DNA from: Pavlovales sp. CCMP2436
Taxonomy: Eukaryota > Haptophyta > Pavlovophyceae > Pavlovales
DNA length: 10,204 nt
Direction of reading: 5' to 3'
NCBI GenBank assembly: GCA_026770615.1
Contig: MU631526.1
Coordinates: forward strand, 229,013 to 239,216
The notes beneath the pieces were generated by a model. That model saw only the letters and a program-made list of their open reading frames with translations. It did no database searches and had not been told where the DNA came from. Below are positions 1 through 7,528 of this stretch, piece after piece (position 1 is the first letter of the stretch; every line of letters starts with the position of its first letter). Made by a program: the position numbers and the translations under genes.

Positions 1-948
1 CTTTGTCCATGTCACTGGCAGTGGGGGGATTGCCGCTAATGCGCTGTTGTGCCATATTGAGTACGGTTCCGGCACTCATCGCCGCTAGGGAGGCCGCTGA
101 CACCAGGGGTTTGGTACCCTGGCCTGGCCATAGAAGGGCGGGGGCAAGTTCGCCCATAGGTGTCGAGTGCAGGCATGCATAATTCTCGAATAAATCCCAC
201 GTCTCCTCTCCCGGGGGTGCCTCGTCTAGGCCTCTGATTGCCCCACTTGCCGTAGGCATGGTCCGTGCCTTGGCTTGTTGGGAGGCCGCGTTTTGTACGA
301 CGCTCAGTGCGTGTGCTGCTAGAGCACGTGTTGCGGATTCCTCAGGGGAGTTCAGTAAGCGCAGCATGGTGGTAACTTTTTCGCCCGCGTTTTGTGCGCG
401 TGGGTCGATCATTCCTAGGCCGTCGCGTTCTGGCGGGCCACACAGGCGCTCTCGTGCTACGTGGGTCCCTAGTGTGCATCGGAGGCTTGTAGCCTCGACT
501 ATGGCTGTGAGCATCGTGTCTAGGAATGCCTCTGATAGGTCTGATGCCCCCATATAAAATGACAGTATTGATGCTGCGTCGTGTTGAGAGTGCTTGGCAA
601 CCCAGAGGGTGTGGCAAGCCCCCTTGTTCGAGGCGATATGAACTTTCCCCATGGCTTGTGCTAGTTTGATCCGGAGCTTGCGTTCCTGGGCCTCCCAATT
701 GCCATTGATGGGGAGGAGGTGTCCCAGGTACTCAAACGTTTTGTCGTGTGGTGTCTGGGGGACCTCAATGTGTAAGGCGCCTATTTCCCTTGACGGCAGG
801 CAGATGCAAGTTTTCTGAATGGGGTTGCCTCGGTCGTCGCTGACTGTCTCTATTGGTGGATTGGGCCCCCAATTTGTTTGCAGCTTGGGTAGAATTGAGG
901 TGTGGTAGCATTTTTTGGCGTTGAATTCCATCTTGTACGTCGGTGGAG
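1..948 (-). pseudogene. LINE reverse transcriptase, motif D, thumb and C-terminal region
   Basis: This frame is shifted relative to the motif A/B frame and stays open from about 948 to the window edge. It starts in a motif D-like MEFNAKKC (908-931) and continues with a thumb signature TFEYLGHLLPINGNWEAQE (about 700-739), typical of the YLGH block after the palm in LINE RTs. Further on, GPPERDGLGMIDPRAQNAGE (about 380-440) resembles the GLGLRD-type block near the end of many LINE proteins. No zinc-knuckle or RNase H motif is visible before position 1. The sequence between motif B and motif D is far too short, so this segment was joined to the previous one by a deletion. The RT assignment rests on order and position as well as on the motifs. 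Confidence 0.85.
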
Positions 949-1719
949 CATATTCATAAATAAGCAGTAGGTGATCGGGCTCAGGGGGCAGCCTTGCTTG
1001 CACCCCATTGTGGTATAGACAGGGTCCTTTGATCTTCCGTATTGTGTTCGCACAGTGGCCTCGGTGCATGTTTGGAGCATGCGTACTCGTCGTATAGTCT
1101 CGGCTGGGTAGCCGTGGAGTTCCATGGCTTCCCACAGTGCGTAGCGTGGGACGGCGTCAAAAGCTTTTTGAATATCGCACGTTATGATGTGTAGTTCTCT
1201 TCCTGCCGCCGTGGCCTCTGCTATGGCCGCAGCCAGCACTGCTACGTGATCCGCCGCTCTGCCGTTCTTTCTGGCCGCGAGCTGTTGTTCCGATAGGAGT
1301 TCCATCCGACCCGCAGCGCCTAGTAGTTGGCCCGCGATGAATGCTGCGGGGAGCTTATAAATGACGCTCTGGAGGGCGAGGCCCCTATAGTTTGACAGTT
1401 TGGAGGGGTCACCTTTCTTGTAGAAGTAGACAATTTCCGACGCGCCTAGTTGGGTTGGCAGGTTCTTTTCTTTAAGCGTGGTATTCAGAACGTTTGTGAG
1501 AAGGCTGTGTAGTTCGCCTTCCGTGTCGGCTTGGAGCAGTAATTTTAGAGCTAGATATTGGACCCCATCTATCCCTGGTGCACTGCGTGCCTTACTGGCA
1601 GTAATTAGGCGGACGAGGTCATTTACAGTAGCAAGTGCTTCGGCGTTTGTTTTTTCCGTTGGCGTCCAGCGTGATGTCAGGTTATACCATTGCCTGCCAT
1701 GGCATGCCCCTGGGGGGGG
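850..1719 (-). pseudogene. LINE reverse transcriptase, fingers and palm (motifs 0 to B)
   Basis: This frame is one base out from the endonuclease frame and stays open from the G run to a stop at 850-852. It carries RT landmarks in order: SAPGIDGV (about 1561-1590), FYKKGDPSKLSNYRG (about 1380-1425), motif A DIQKAFDAVPR (about 1145-1176, with the first catalytic Asp) and motif B GCKQGCPLSP (976-1005). These are diagnostic of LINE reverse transcriptases, which copy the element RNA into DNA at the insertion site. After motif B the frame continues only as CLFMNMLHRR and then reads nonsense to the stop. The expected motif C (YxDD, second and third catalytic Asp) is absent. The ATG at 1305 is internal to the domain and is not a real start. 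Confidence 0.93.
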
Positions 1720-3925
1720 TGGGGGGAGTGGTGCACAGCAGGGTCCAAGTATAATCCGTGGCGATGGCGGTGACTTCAGATGGTTTTGTTGTCACTTTCC
1801 CGGTTGTCTGGTGTCTCAGCATGTGAACCCCCTGTTGCATGGGCCGGGGGTAGAGGAGCTTCCTCGCGTTGTTCGTGGCGGCCCGGAACAGGCCCGTGGT
1901 AATTGCCTTCTGGAGTCTGTCGTCCGCTGCTTTGTTGGCTATTATTTGAGCTGCCTCCTTTTTGGCGCAGCATATTGCCATGTGCTTCCTGTGTTGGGTG
2001 GCGTAGAGCTGTAGTTTTGGGACGGACAGAGTTCTGAGGGTTGCTACTGTGGGCCGGGAGGGTTCCCGTGCAGTCCCGTCGCTGTTATTCGGAGCTACTC
2101 CGGGGTGCTGGGGTAGGGTCTCCTGCCATTTATCGGCAATTTTGCAAAACTCGCGCAGATAGCCCACCATTTTTGTTGTTGTTAAGTTGTCCAGGCCCCA
2201 CCATCCTTGTGAGTGGCCTTGCCCGTGTTCTTTATTCTTGTTGTATATCACTGCTTCTGTTGTTATTAGCGCTTTTTTATACCAGAATTCCATCTGTGCG
2301 TGTGGGCCTGCATCTGGGGCCCATGATGTTTTCCTGCATGGCCGGCCTGGTTTTGGTCCTTTGCGAAGTCTTGCAGGATCGGGTTGGCCTACGGCATCTT
2401 GGACCGCCCGGACTGTGAGGTCTATTAGTTGTTCTAGTGTCGCCTGTAAATTGCGAGAGCATGCTTGCCATTCGTGAGGGGTTGACGAGTTCGTAAGGAC
2501 CTCTTCTTCTATGTATGCTCTTCGTAGTTCAGTGGGGAGTATTTTGAGCCATTTTTCAAGCGCGGGTTGGATCGATTCGACCGCGTCTTTCCGTTCTGTG
2601 GGATTCGCTAAATCTACTTTGAAGCGATGCGGGTGGACGTGGATTCTCTGTATCGGTCGGACAATGTCTCCTACTTCCTCGAGCGGTATAGTGGCTTCGA
2701 TCCAGTAGTGGGCGCTTATTACTTTCTTTTCCTCAGATAAGGTGGGGACGCAAATCTGTTCCAAGCGGTCTGTGTGGCGCACATATTTGTCGAGGTTTGC
2801 GTTTATGAATAGGTAGTCAATTCGTGACTTCCCTTTTTCATGTTCGTGTGTGGGTAGTGCTTCCGGGTCGAAAGAGCCTGGTGGTTTCTGGTTGTGGAAG
2901 TCTGGGCAGCTTTCCATGCAAGTCCTGAAGGCGCTGGCCGCTTCGCTGTCATCGTTGTTTAGTGTGCCGTCATTGTGTATTCTCTCGTTGATTTCCCAGA
3001 CACCATTGCCATCGCCGCTTACCATGCGCACTACGCCGGCTCTGTTGGAGCGGCCCCGGAGATATGTGCCCAAAATATATAAGAAGGGTTGTTTGGCGTT
3101 TGGGTCGCATGGGACGTAGAAACTCGTGAGTTCTATTGTTTTGATTTCGCCGTCTTCTGTTGGGAAGGTGAGATCTCCTGTTATTATACGGCCTGCTGCG
3201 ATCTTGTCTATATTTGAGCCGTAATTAATATTTGTGAGGGGCGTTCCCAGTAAGCTGCTGATTGCTATAGCAACCCCTCTCCCCACTGCGCCCGGGGATG
3301 GGTCGAGGTATACTGTGTATTCGGCGCCCAATATGTTGTCGAGGCATTGGTTTGCTTTGAGGGAGGTGTCCTGGAGAAGGACAATGTCATATGGGCGTTT
3401 CTGCTTTGTGGGGTTTCCAGACATGTCCGGAGATTGCCGTTTAGCGAGTACTTCTACTATCTTTCTTCGGATCTCACCCACCATTGAGCCTACATTGCCA
3501 CTGGCTAGCGTTAATGTCGCCGACTTGCTTATAGACTCTACTTTTGCTTTGGGGGGGTGTGGTTTCGTGCTGGCGATGGGCGGATGTGGTTGTGTGTTGG
3601 CGGCGGCACGGTTTGATCGCCTCTTCCCATGTCCTGGCGGGCCAGGATTGCTTGCTTCCCCTACCCTGATCGCTACATACCATGGACGAGGGTTAGTACG
3701 TGCTACTTGCGTGGCCCGGCGGTAAATGTTTCTTCCGTGTGTGGTTAAGAACCTTTTCCGAGTGGCCGGGCTGTTGCCTTGGTGATGTATTTTCTGTCCC
3801 TGTGTGGTTAAGTACCTTTTCCAAGTAGATGGGCGAGTGCTCCCTAACGGGGGCGCTGAGCATGGCTGAATGTGTCTCGCTAACCGTGGTGATATTGTTA
3901 GGATTAGGCGTCTCCTATCATTGTG
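1682..3925 (-). pseudogene. LINE polyprotein, N-terminal part: leader plus APE-type endonuclease
   Basis: The frame is open for about 747 codons and ends at a TAA (1682-1684). The leader (3925-3500) is basic and Pro/His-rich and carries GEASNPGP (3638-3661) and two copies of a KR[YF]LTT unit. The endonuclease follows, numbered here from the ATG at 3484. A motif I-like SGNVGSM lies just upstream and across that ATG. Then come LLQDT (residues 36-40), SFYVP (121-125), SGDGN (156-160), SRIDY (220-224) and SAH (257-259). These match the APE-family order N, QE, Y, GDxN, RIDY and SDH. Two positions differ from consensus: the metal-binding Glu is Asp (residue 39) and the Asp of SDH is Ala (258). The part after residue 270 links to the RT and has no motif I recognise. 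The ATG at 3484 cuts off the leader and motif I, so it is unlikely to be the true start. The frame is lost at a homopolymer where the RT frame takes over. Confidence 0.88.
3735..3833 (-). repeat. Two-copy 63-bp-spaced repeat inside the LINE leader
   Basis: A block of about 36 bp at 3735-3770 recurs at 3798-3833, spaced exactly 63 bp, with a handful of differences. In the LINE frame the copies encode STWKRYLTTQGQ and ATRKRFLTTHGR, a 21-residue period. Because the period is a multiple of three and the differences are often conservative (Y/F, Q/R), the repeat probably arose in a translated leader. Its function is unknown; a basic RNA-binding stretch is one possibility. Confidence 0.7.
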
Positions 3926-3966
3926 TTAATTTTAAAACAATCTATAATCAAATTTAATTTTATTAC
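3926..3966. other. AT-rich junction between LINE 5' edge and the neighbouring gene
   Basis: This short AT-rich stretch separates the first open LINE codon from the last exon-like sequence of the upstream gene. Read on the minus strand it begins with GTAATA right after a GGAG, which would serve as a splice donor. It could therefore be the start of an intron into which the LINE inserted. The LINE's other end is outside the window, so no target-site duplication can be checked. Confidence 0.35.
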
Positions 3967-4307
3967 CTCCACTTCCATCGAATATGTATGAATTCCGTCG
4001 GATCGCATCTTTGTCTCCAAGCGCACTCCAAAATTCAAGCAGGCCGCGCACAGCGTCATCATGCAGATAGATAGTTGGGGTGATAACCACCATCAGCCAC
4101 GGGGCGTATCGGTGCCAATAGTCTTCCGCGGCTGGGGCAGCTCGCGCACCTCCTTCTCAAAGGCGCAGCGTGACCGCTCCTCCGGTATGAGCTGCATGCG
4201 ATGGCACTGGGCGATCTGCATGCGAAATCGATCGGCGAAATACGCAGAGTACACTTCAATCACCTTGCCATCAACAGGGTCGAGACGGAGCGACATGAGG
4301 AGCTCGT
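3932..4307 (-). pseudogene. Frameshifted exon or gene remnant, function unknown
   Basis: Two overlapping minus-strand frames read like real protein. The first (4307 to about 4130) contains ELLMSLRLDPVDGKVIEVYS and YFADRFRMQIAQCHRMQ. The second (about 4135 to 3932) contains YWHRYAPWLMVVITPTIYLH and GLLEFWSALGDKDAIRR. Moving between them takes a net one-base loss near 4125-4140, with no GT-AG pair available to splice it out. Upstream, GACACAG ending at 4308 is a plausible splice acceptor after a CT-rich tract, and an ATG at 4294-4296 is an alternative start. The end is either a TAA at 3932-3934 or a splice donor at 3965-3966. It may be exon 3 of the secreted-protein gene just upstream, since the phases match. 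I do not recognise the family. Non-repetitive, amphipathic composition argues that it was coding. Confidence 0.5.
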
Positions 4308-4635
4308 CTGTGTCGTCGGTGGGGAAGGTGGGGTTAACACTTCTAGGTGAGGTGCTAGGCCCGCCCCTAGTTGGGGAAGTTGCGGAAATTCTTTTTTTTT
4401 TCCCTTTTTTTGGGCGCAGTAAACTCCCTGGCCATAACACTAAGCCCACCCCCTAGCACATCGACCCAACACCTAGCCCGCGCGTACTGTCTGAGACGAG
4501 GCCGTTTTTACACACGATCATTACCGTCGTCAAATAAGTGACGGTGTCATTCCCGTGTACACCTGTCGCGAGGCATTGTGGGCGGGGATGGGGGCAGGGG
4601 AGTAGTGGGGGGTTAGCGAAGTCATTAGTCCTTGC
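4308..4635 (-). other. Candidate GC-AG intron or spacer with inverted CTAGGTG/GTGCTAGG blocks
   Basis: No coding is supported here. If spliced, the minus-strand ends are GCAAGG at 4635 and GACACAG ending at 4308, both phase 1, giving a 328-nt GC-AG intron. The segment contains CTAGGTG followed by GTGCTAGG (about 4343-4360) and their reverse complements around 4450-4477, so it could fold back on itself. Between them lies a run of ten T followed by CCC and seven T (about 4391-4411). The alternative is that the upstream gene stops at 4625 and this is intergenic sequence. Confidence 0.35.
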
Positions 4636-5088
4636 CCGTACGAATCACAATACACCACACCTTGTTCGGCCAGGAGGACATGCTCTTGATCGAGCCGTCT
4701 GTCATGGGAGCCACGAAGGTATTCAGCACCCCTTTGAAGCTGAGCGGGGAGCCGAAGGTCGGCGTGAACCACTTCAGGTTCGCGTCAGCGTTACTCATGC
4801 ATGTCGCCTAGGAGAATTTAGTCGGCGTGAAGGGAGCGAGCCGGTGAGGCCCGGATGCGCGCGTTCGGCGAGCGGGAGTGACCTGCCGGCCCGCGCGCGC
4901 GATCCCTCTCTCCCTCTCCACCCCTCCCCCTCAATATTGTCTCTCACCAAATCATGGTCGCTGATGCAGTGGTCCCAGCGCGCGTTGTCCTCGCGCGCGA
5001 TGCTCAGGAGCTCTGCGCGGCTGAAGCCGAGTGCGCCGGGTAGGAGCAGGAGGAGGCAGGGGCAAAGGAGCATGCCGCTTGATTGCAT
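4625..5088 (-). CDS. Putative secreted protein, two exons (107 aa if it ends at 4625)
   Basis: Exon 1 is 4948-5088 (47 codons) and exon 2 is 4625-4807 (60 codons plus TAA, followed at once by an in-frame TGA). The intron 4808-4947 begins GTGAGA and ends CTCCTAG, and both ends are phase 0. The start chosen is the ATG at 5086-5088; a GTG 39 bases upstream is in frame but unlikely in a eukaryote. The protein begins MQSSGMLLCPCLLLLLPGAL, a convincing signal peptide with cleavage likely around residues 20-22. The mature part has three cysteines (HC, TC, WC), so at most one internal disulfide. Exon 2 is rich in aromatic and small residues (KWFTPTFGSPLSF, MSSWPNKVWCIVIR). It probably enters the secretory route; the family is not recognised. 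An alternative is a longer gene that skips the TAA by a GC-AG intron (4308-4635, phase 1 at both ends) into the exon at 4307. Confidence 0.6.
4808..4947 (-). other. GT-AG intron of the secreted-protein gene
   Basis: On the minus strand this 140-nt segment starts GTGAGA and ends with ACTAAATTCTCCTAG, which offers a branch-site-like ACTAA 15 bases before the acceptor AG. The flanking codons join in phase 0, from a signal-peptide-bearing exon into an exon with sensible composition. The intron itself is highly G/A-biased and low in complexity. Confidence 0.65.
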
Positions 5089-5879
5089 GCTGGCGAACGG
5101 GGAGGGGGAGGCCGGTTTATTTCGCACTCAAAAGTTTTTTCACCCTCATTCAACGAAGTTAGTTAACGTTCCAGGTACTCCTCTCCTCTCCAGGGGACGG
5201 ACGTTAAACTAGAGCCACACTCGAGTGCAACCGCACAGGTACACGGCCAGCTTTGAGGGGGGTGAAGCGCAGCAATTTTGCCGCGATCGCAGCTTGATCG
5301 CATGCTGGCCGAATTCGACGGGTGAGGCACTCAATCAAAGTGAGTATCTGTTAATACAGGGGAGTATTAAACCGTCCCAAAGCTCGCGTTCAAAGCCGTC
5401 GTGCGCCTCATAGGTGACCCGTGTGCCTCATAGGCGAGCCGTGTGCCCTTCTCCTCCGAAGACCTGCCTCATCGTCCCCCGCTTCAGGCGAACGAGGGCG
5501 CGACGGCCGCACCTGCGCACCTCAAAGGCGACATGCCGAGCTCGGGATGCACCCCCTGCAAGCATCAGGCCTTCCCACAACCTAGTGATAACACCTCCAG
5601 GTGTGGCGCGACTGGGATCCGAGTCCCCGCGGCGTAGACGGCCGGGTTCTCAAAACTTGAAATACAACGCCATTTTTTGTATGTATTTAATTTAGTATTT
5701 GTTTTTGTTGCATTTATATTTATATTAAGTATGTGCACCATACTCGGCTAGCCTGCTGTGTCCCAGGAGCTGGGCGGCTGGGTCCTGGCGTTTCAGACGG
5801 CGGGGACGTCGGGCGGAAGGCCATCATGAGCAGTGTGTGCCCAATGAGACGTACGTTACTGGAAGGGGAGTTCTCTTCC
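5089..5879. other. Gene-free stretch: upstream region and spacer
   Basis: No protein-coding frame here has credible composition. The part next to 5088 is presumably the promoter and 5' UTR of the minus-strand secreted-protein gene; AAATAAAC about 25-35 bases upstream of its ATG is TATA-like but weak. The middle (about 5400-5640) is GC-rich. A patch at 5655-5732 is very AT-rich. Other than the short repeats listed separately I see no RNA gene or mobile element. Confidence 0.5.
5401..5448. repeat. 20-bp tandem repeat, 2.4 copies
   Basis: The unit GTGYGCCTCATAGGYGASCC occurs at 5401-5420 and 5421-5440, and a partial third copy follows at 5441-5448. The two full copies differ at three positions. 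It is a minisatellite-like slip and has no evident function. Confidence 0.8.
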
Positions 5880-6205
5880 CAGAATGGAATTTCAATGATT
5901 GGAATTTCAATTCCGGAAATTTCCGGAAATCCTAAAATTTCCGGAATTATGGGGAATAATGTGGGAATGGGAATTTTCGGATTTCGGAAATATGGGAATT
6001 TACCGGAAATTCACTGGGGGCCAACTTGAAACGCTGCAGCGCTCCGCGGGGCGCACCACAGATCGCCGCGAAGCACCGCGGAGCCCAGCGTAAAAAATTC
6101 CTGGATATTCCCAGAATTCCAGGGGGGGGGAATGAAAATAATGGGAATGGGAATTTGCAAAAAAAAAAATAATGGAAAACATTCTGGAAATTCCGGGAAT
6201 CGGGA
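5880..6205. repeat. Fold-back repeat of ATTTCCGGAAAT-type palindromes
   Basis: This segment is dense in GGAATTT, ATTTCCGGAAAT and GGGAATGGGAATTT motifs. They are arranged on both sides of a GC-rich hairpin centred near 6061. Read outward from the hairpin, the left side (as reverse complement) and right side share a block of about 27 bases around ATTCCCA at roughly 70% by eye. Such a layout fits a small fold-back or MITE-like element, or an old satellite patch. Terminal repeats and target-site duplications were not found. The open frames here translate to FPIPIIF-type low-complexity sequence and are not genes. Confidence 0.55.
6031..6091. repeat. GC-rich hairpin at the centre of the fold-back repeat
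   Basis: ACGCTG (6031-6036) and GCTCCGCGG (6041-6049) pair with CCGCGGAGC (6076-6084) and CAGCGT (6086-6091). That gives a 9-bp perfect inner stem and a 6-bp perfect outer stem, separated by a 4-versus-1 base bulge, around a 26-nt loop. The two stacked stems make chance unlikely. No T run follows, so it is not a terminator. Confidence 0.75.
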
Positions 6206-6493
6206 ATAAAAAATGTAAGACCCTGTCCGCGATAGATCAACGCACGGTTGGCTGCGTTTTTCTGAAGATTTGGCCGCGAACTCTACATACAAATCTAAAA
6301 TCTAACCCTGGGAGAGTTTCCGCACCCCCCTGTAGGCAACGCATTTTCAAATTACGTCTAGAAGGGTAAACCGATTTCTTTCGGTTGTACTGTCGCAAAA
6401 TATGCTCGCGCGGCTGCTTACGGGGGAGGTAGCCGGTTTATCACATATTATGAGCGACTATGGGAATTTTCAGGGTTCCATCGGCATGGCAGT

Positions 6494-6615
6494 GGCGCCT
6501 AAGCCAACGCAGCCGACTAAAGGCACGCAGCAGACAATGGGCGACGCAGCGCTCAGATCAGCATAACCTTCAGGATAGTCACACTCCAGCTTGAATCAAT
6601 CCCTATCAGTACTAT
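6494..6615 (+). repeat. Left terminal inverted repeat
   Basis: The repeat runs from GGCGCCTAAGCCAACGCAGC and includes the perfectly shared block CAATGGGCGACGCAGCGCTC. Compared with the reverse complement of the right end, the first hundred or so bases show around ten substitutions and a one-base gap, then a three-base gap before CCCTATYAGTA. The left repeat is inverted relative to the right one, so this is not an LTR. The interior edge is TATA-like (ACTATAAATTAAC). Confidence 0.88.
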
Positions 6616-6738
6616 AAATTAACTACGGTTCTGTGCACACGGGCGCTCCATCAATTGAGAGTGCCCAGAAACTGCAGGGGGCAGTTAATAGCCCACCTAT
6701 CCTGCGGTTGCCCCATGTGGGTTTTGCACCTGCGACTC

Positions 6739-6786
6739 GGGGCCTTTTCCCCGCAGGGTTTTGCCCCAAGCGCGGGGTTTACCCCG
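6739..6786. repeat. Cluster of three short G-run/C-run palindromes
   Basis: GGGGCCTTTTCCCC (6739-6752), GGGTTTTGCCCC (6756-6767) and CGGGGTTTACCCCG (6773-6786) follow each other with gaps of 3 and 5 bases. Each could form a small hairpin with a T-rich loop. Sub-terminal repeats of this sort are common transposase-binding sites in DNA transposons, but that role here is inference. Confidence 0.55.
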
Positions 6787-7111
6787 GCGAAGACCTGCAG
6801 CCGGTCAGTGCACACAGACACAGTCAGAGTAGCACACGGTCATGGCGACTCCGCGCGCTGGCCTCGTCGCTGACGCACAGGGGAGTGAAGGGGTCACTAG
6901 AATCGCTTAGATCTCCCTGATCCTAGTACGTGTGTTGTATCTGCCGGATTAAAATTTACTCTGAGTTAGCACTCGCCGGCTCTGAGCGGCGCGCGGCCTG
7001 CGCATAAATATCGCATCAACAAATTTCATTCGCCCACCTCAGCGGCGGTATGTCAGTCTGACGCCTGCCCAATCACGAAATGAGTATCAACAATGCGCAT
7101 ATTCCGCTCTC

Positions 7112-7149
7112 GCTGGGCTCCGCACTCGCTGCTGGGCTCCGCGCTCGCT
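7112..7149. repeat. 19-bp tandem duplication
   Basis: GCTGGGCTCCGCACTCGCT (7112-7130) is followed directly by GCTGGGCTCCGCGCTCGCT (7131-7149), one mismatch. It is a recent-looking slip with no evident function. Confidence 0.85.
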
Positions 7150-7528
7150 CTATTTTATTGCTTGTTTGTAAGTTATTCAACTTAAAAAAATTGTTCGCTT
7201 GATGCCAGTAACTAAGTGAGTTAGTTCCTTGTGCATTCAACTACAATTTTAAATTTTAAACCCAACATGCGAACGAATGTATTTACTAGGCGAGGCAGAG
7301 CGAGCGCTTGTGGCCTGCACTCGAAGCGGATGTCGCGTCGGTCAGGACTTAGGAGCAATTCTCTTCATTGCTTTGTCGCTTTGTTGGGTTTTTTTATGCA
7401 GGAATGCAGGCGAGGGGCCTTGTGGGCTCGTGTCAGCTCGCCGACGGGGGCTAGTCAGACTCAAAGCTGACGCACGCACCGCCGCTCTCACCAGAGCCCA
7501 CGAGCTTGGCAGACCGAGAAGCCCCCGC

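Larger units (their letters stand above)
1..3925 (-). mobile_element. Decayed non-LTR (LINE) retrotransposon, 3' end outside the window
   Basis: Three successive minus-strand open stretches read as one polyprotein in the order leader, APE-type endonuclease, reverse transcriptase, thumb and C-terminal region. This is the domain order of the single large ORF of APE-class LINEs, which nick target DNA and reverse-transcribe their RNA at the nick. The open frame starts after a TAA at 3926-3928 and has no in-frame ATG before 3484, so the 5' end may be truncated near 3925. The C-terminal frame is still open at position 1, so the 3' UTR and tail are not visible. The coding sequence is broken by a one-base frameshift beside a G run (1712-1726) and by an internal deletion near 932-975. 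This copy could not make an active enzyme. The endonuclease and RT assignment is secure; clade assignment is not attempted. Confidence 0.93.
6616..7528. other. Gene-free left interior of the transposon
   Basis: No frame here reads as a convincing protein. An ATG at 6842-6844 opens only 22 codons. Visible structure is limited to a cluster of G/C-run palindromes (6739-6786), a 19-bp tandem duplication (7112-7149), a small AACTAA/TTAGTT inverted pair near 7211-7227, and AT-rich patches around 7150-7265. The part next to 7529 would hold the 3' UTR of the minus-strand gene; I found no clear polyadenylation signal. Confidence 0.5.

Noticed and set aside
342..698. Minus-strand open frame of 118 codons
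   Set aside because: It overlaps the LINE C-terminal frame, which carries the thumb motif and stays open to the window edge; this one is a shadow.
1478..2418. Plus-strand open frames opposite the LINE
   Set aside because: Antisense shadows of the endonuclease and RT regions with Leu/Cys/Val-rich noise.
5605..5635. T-arm-like GGGATCCGAGTCCCC suggesting a tRNA
   Set aside because: The loop lacks the TTCRA core and no acceptor, D or anticodon stems could be placed around it.
5414..5695. Plus-strand open frame of 93 codons
   Set aside because: Arg/Pro/Ser-rich, spans a tandem repeat and an AT-rich patch, and has no recognisable feature.
5947..6292. Minus-strand open frames reading FPIPIIF-like sequence
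   Set aside because: They translate the short AT-rich palindromic repeat and are low-complexity by construction.
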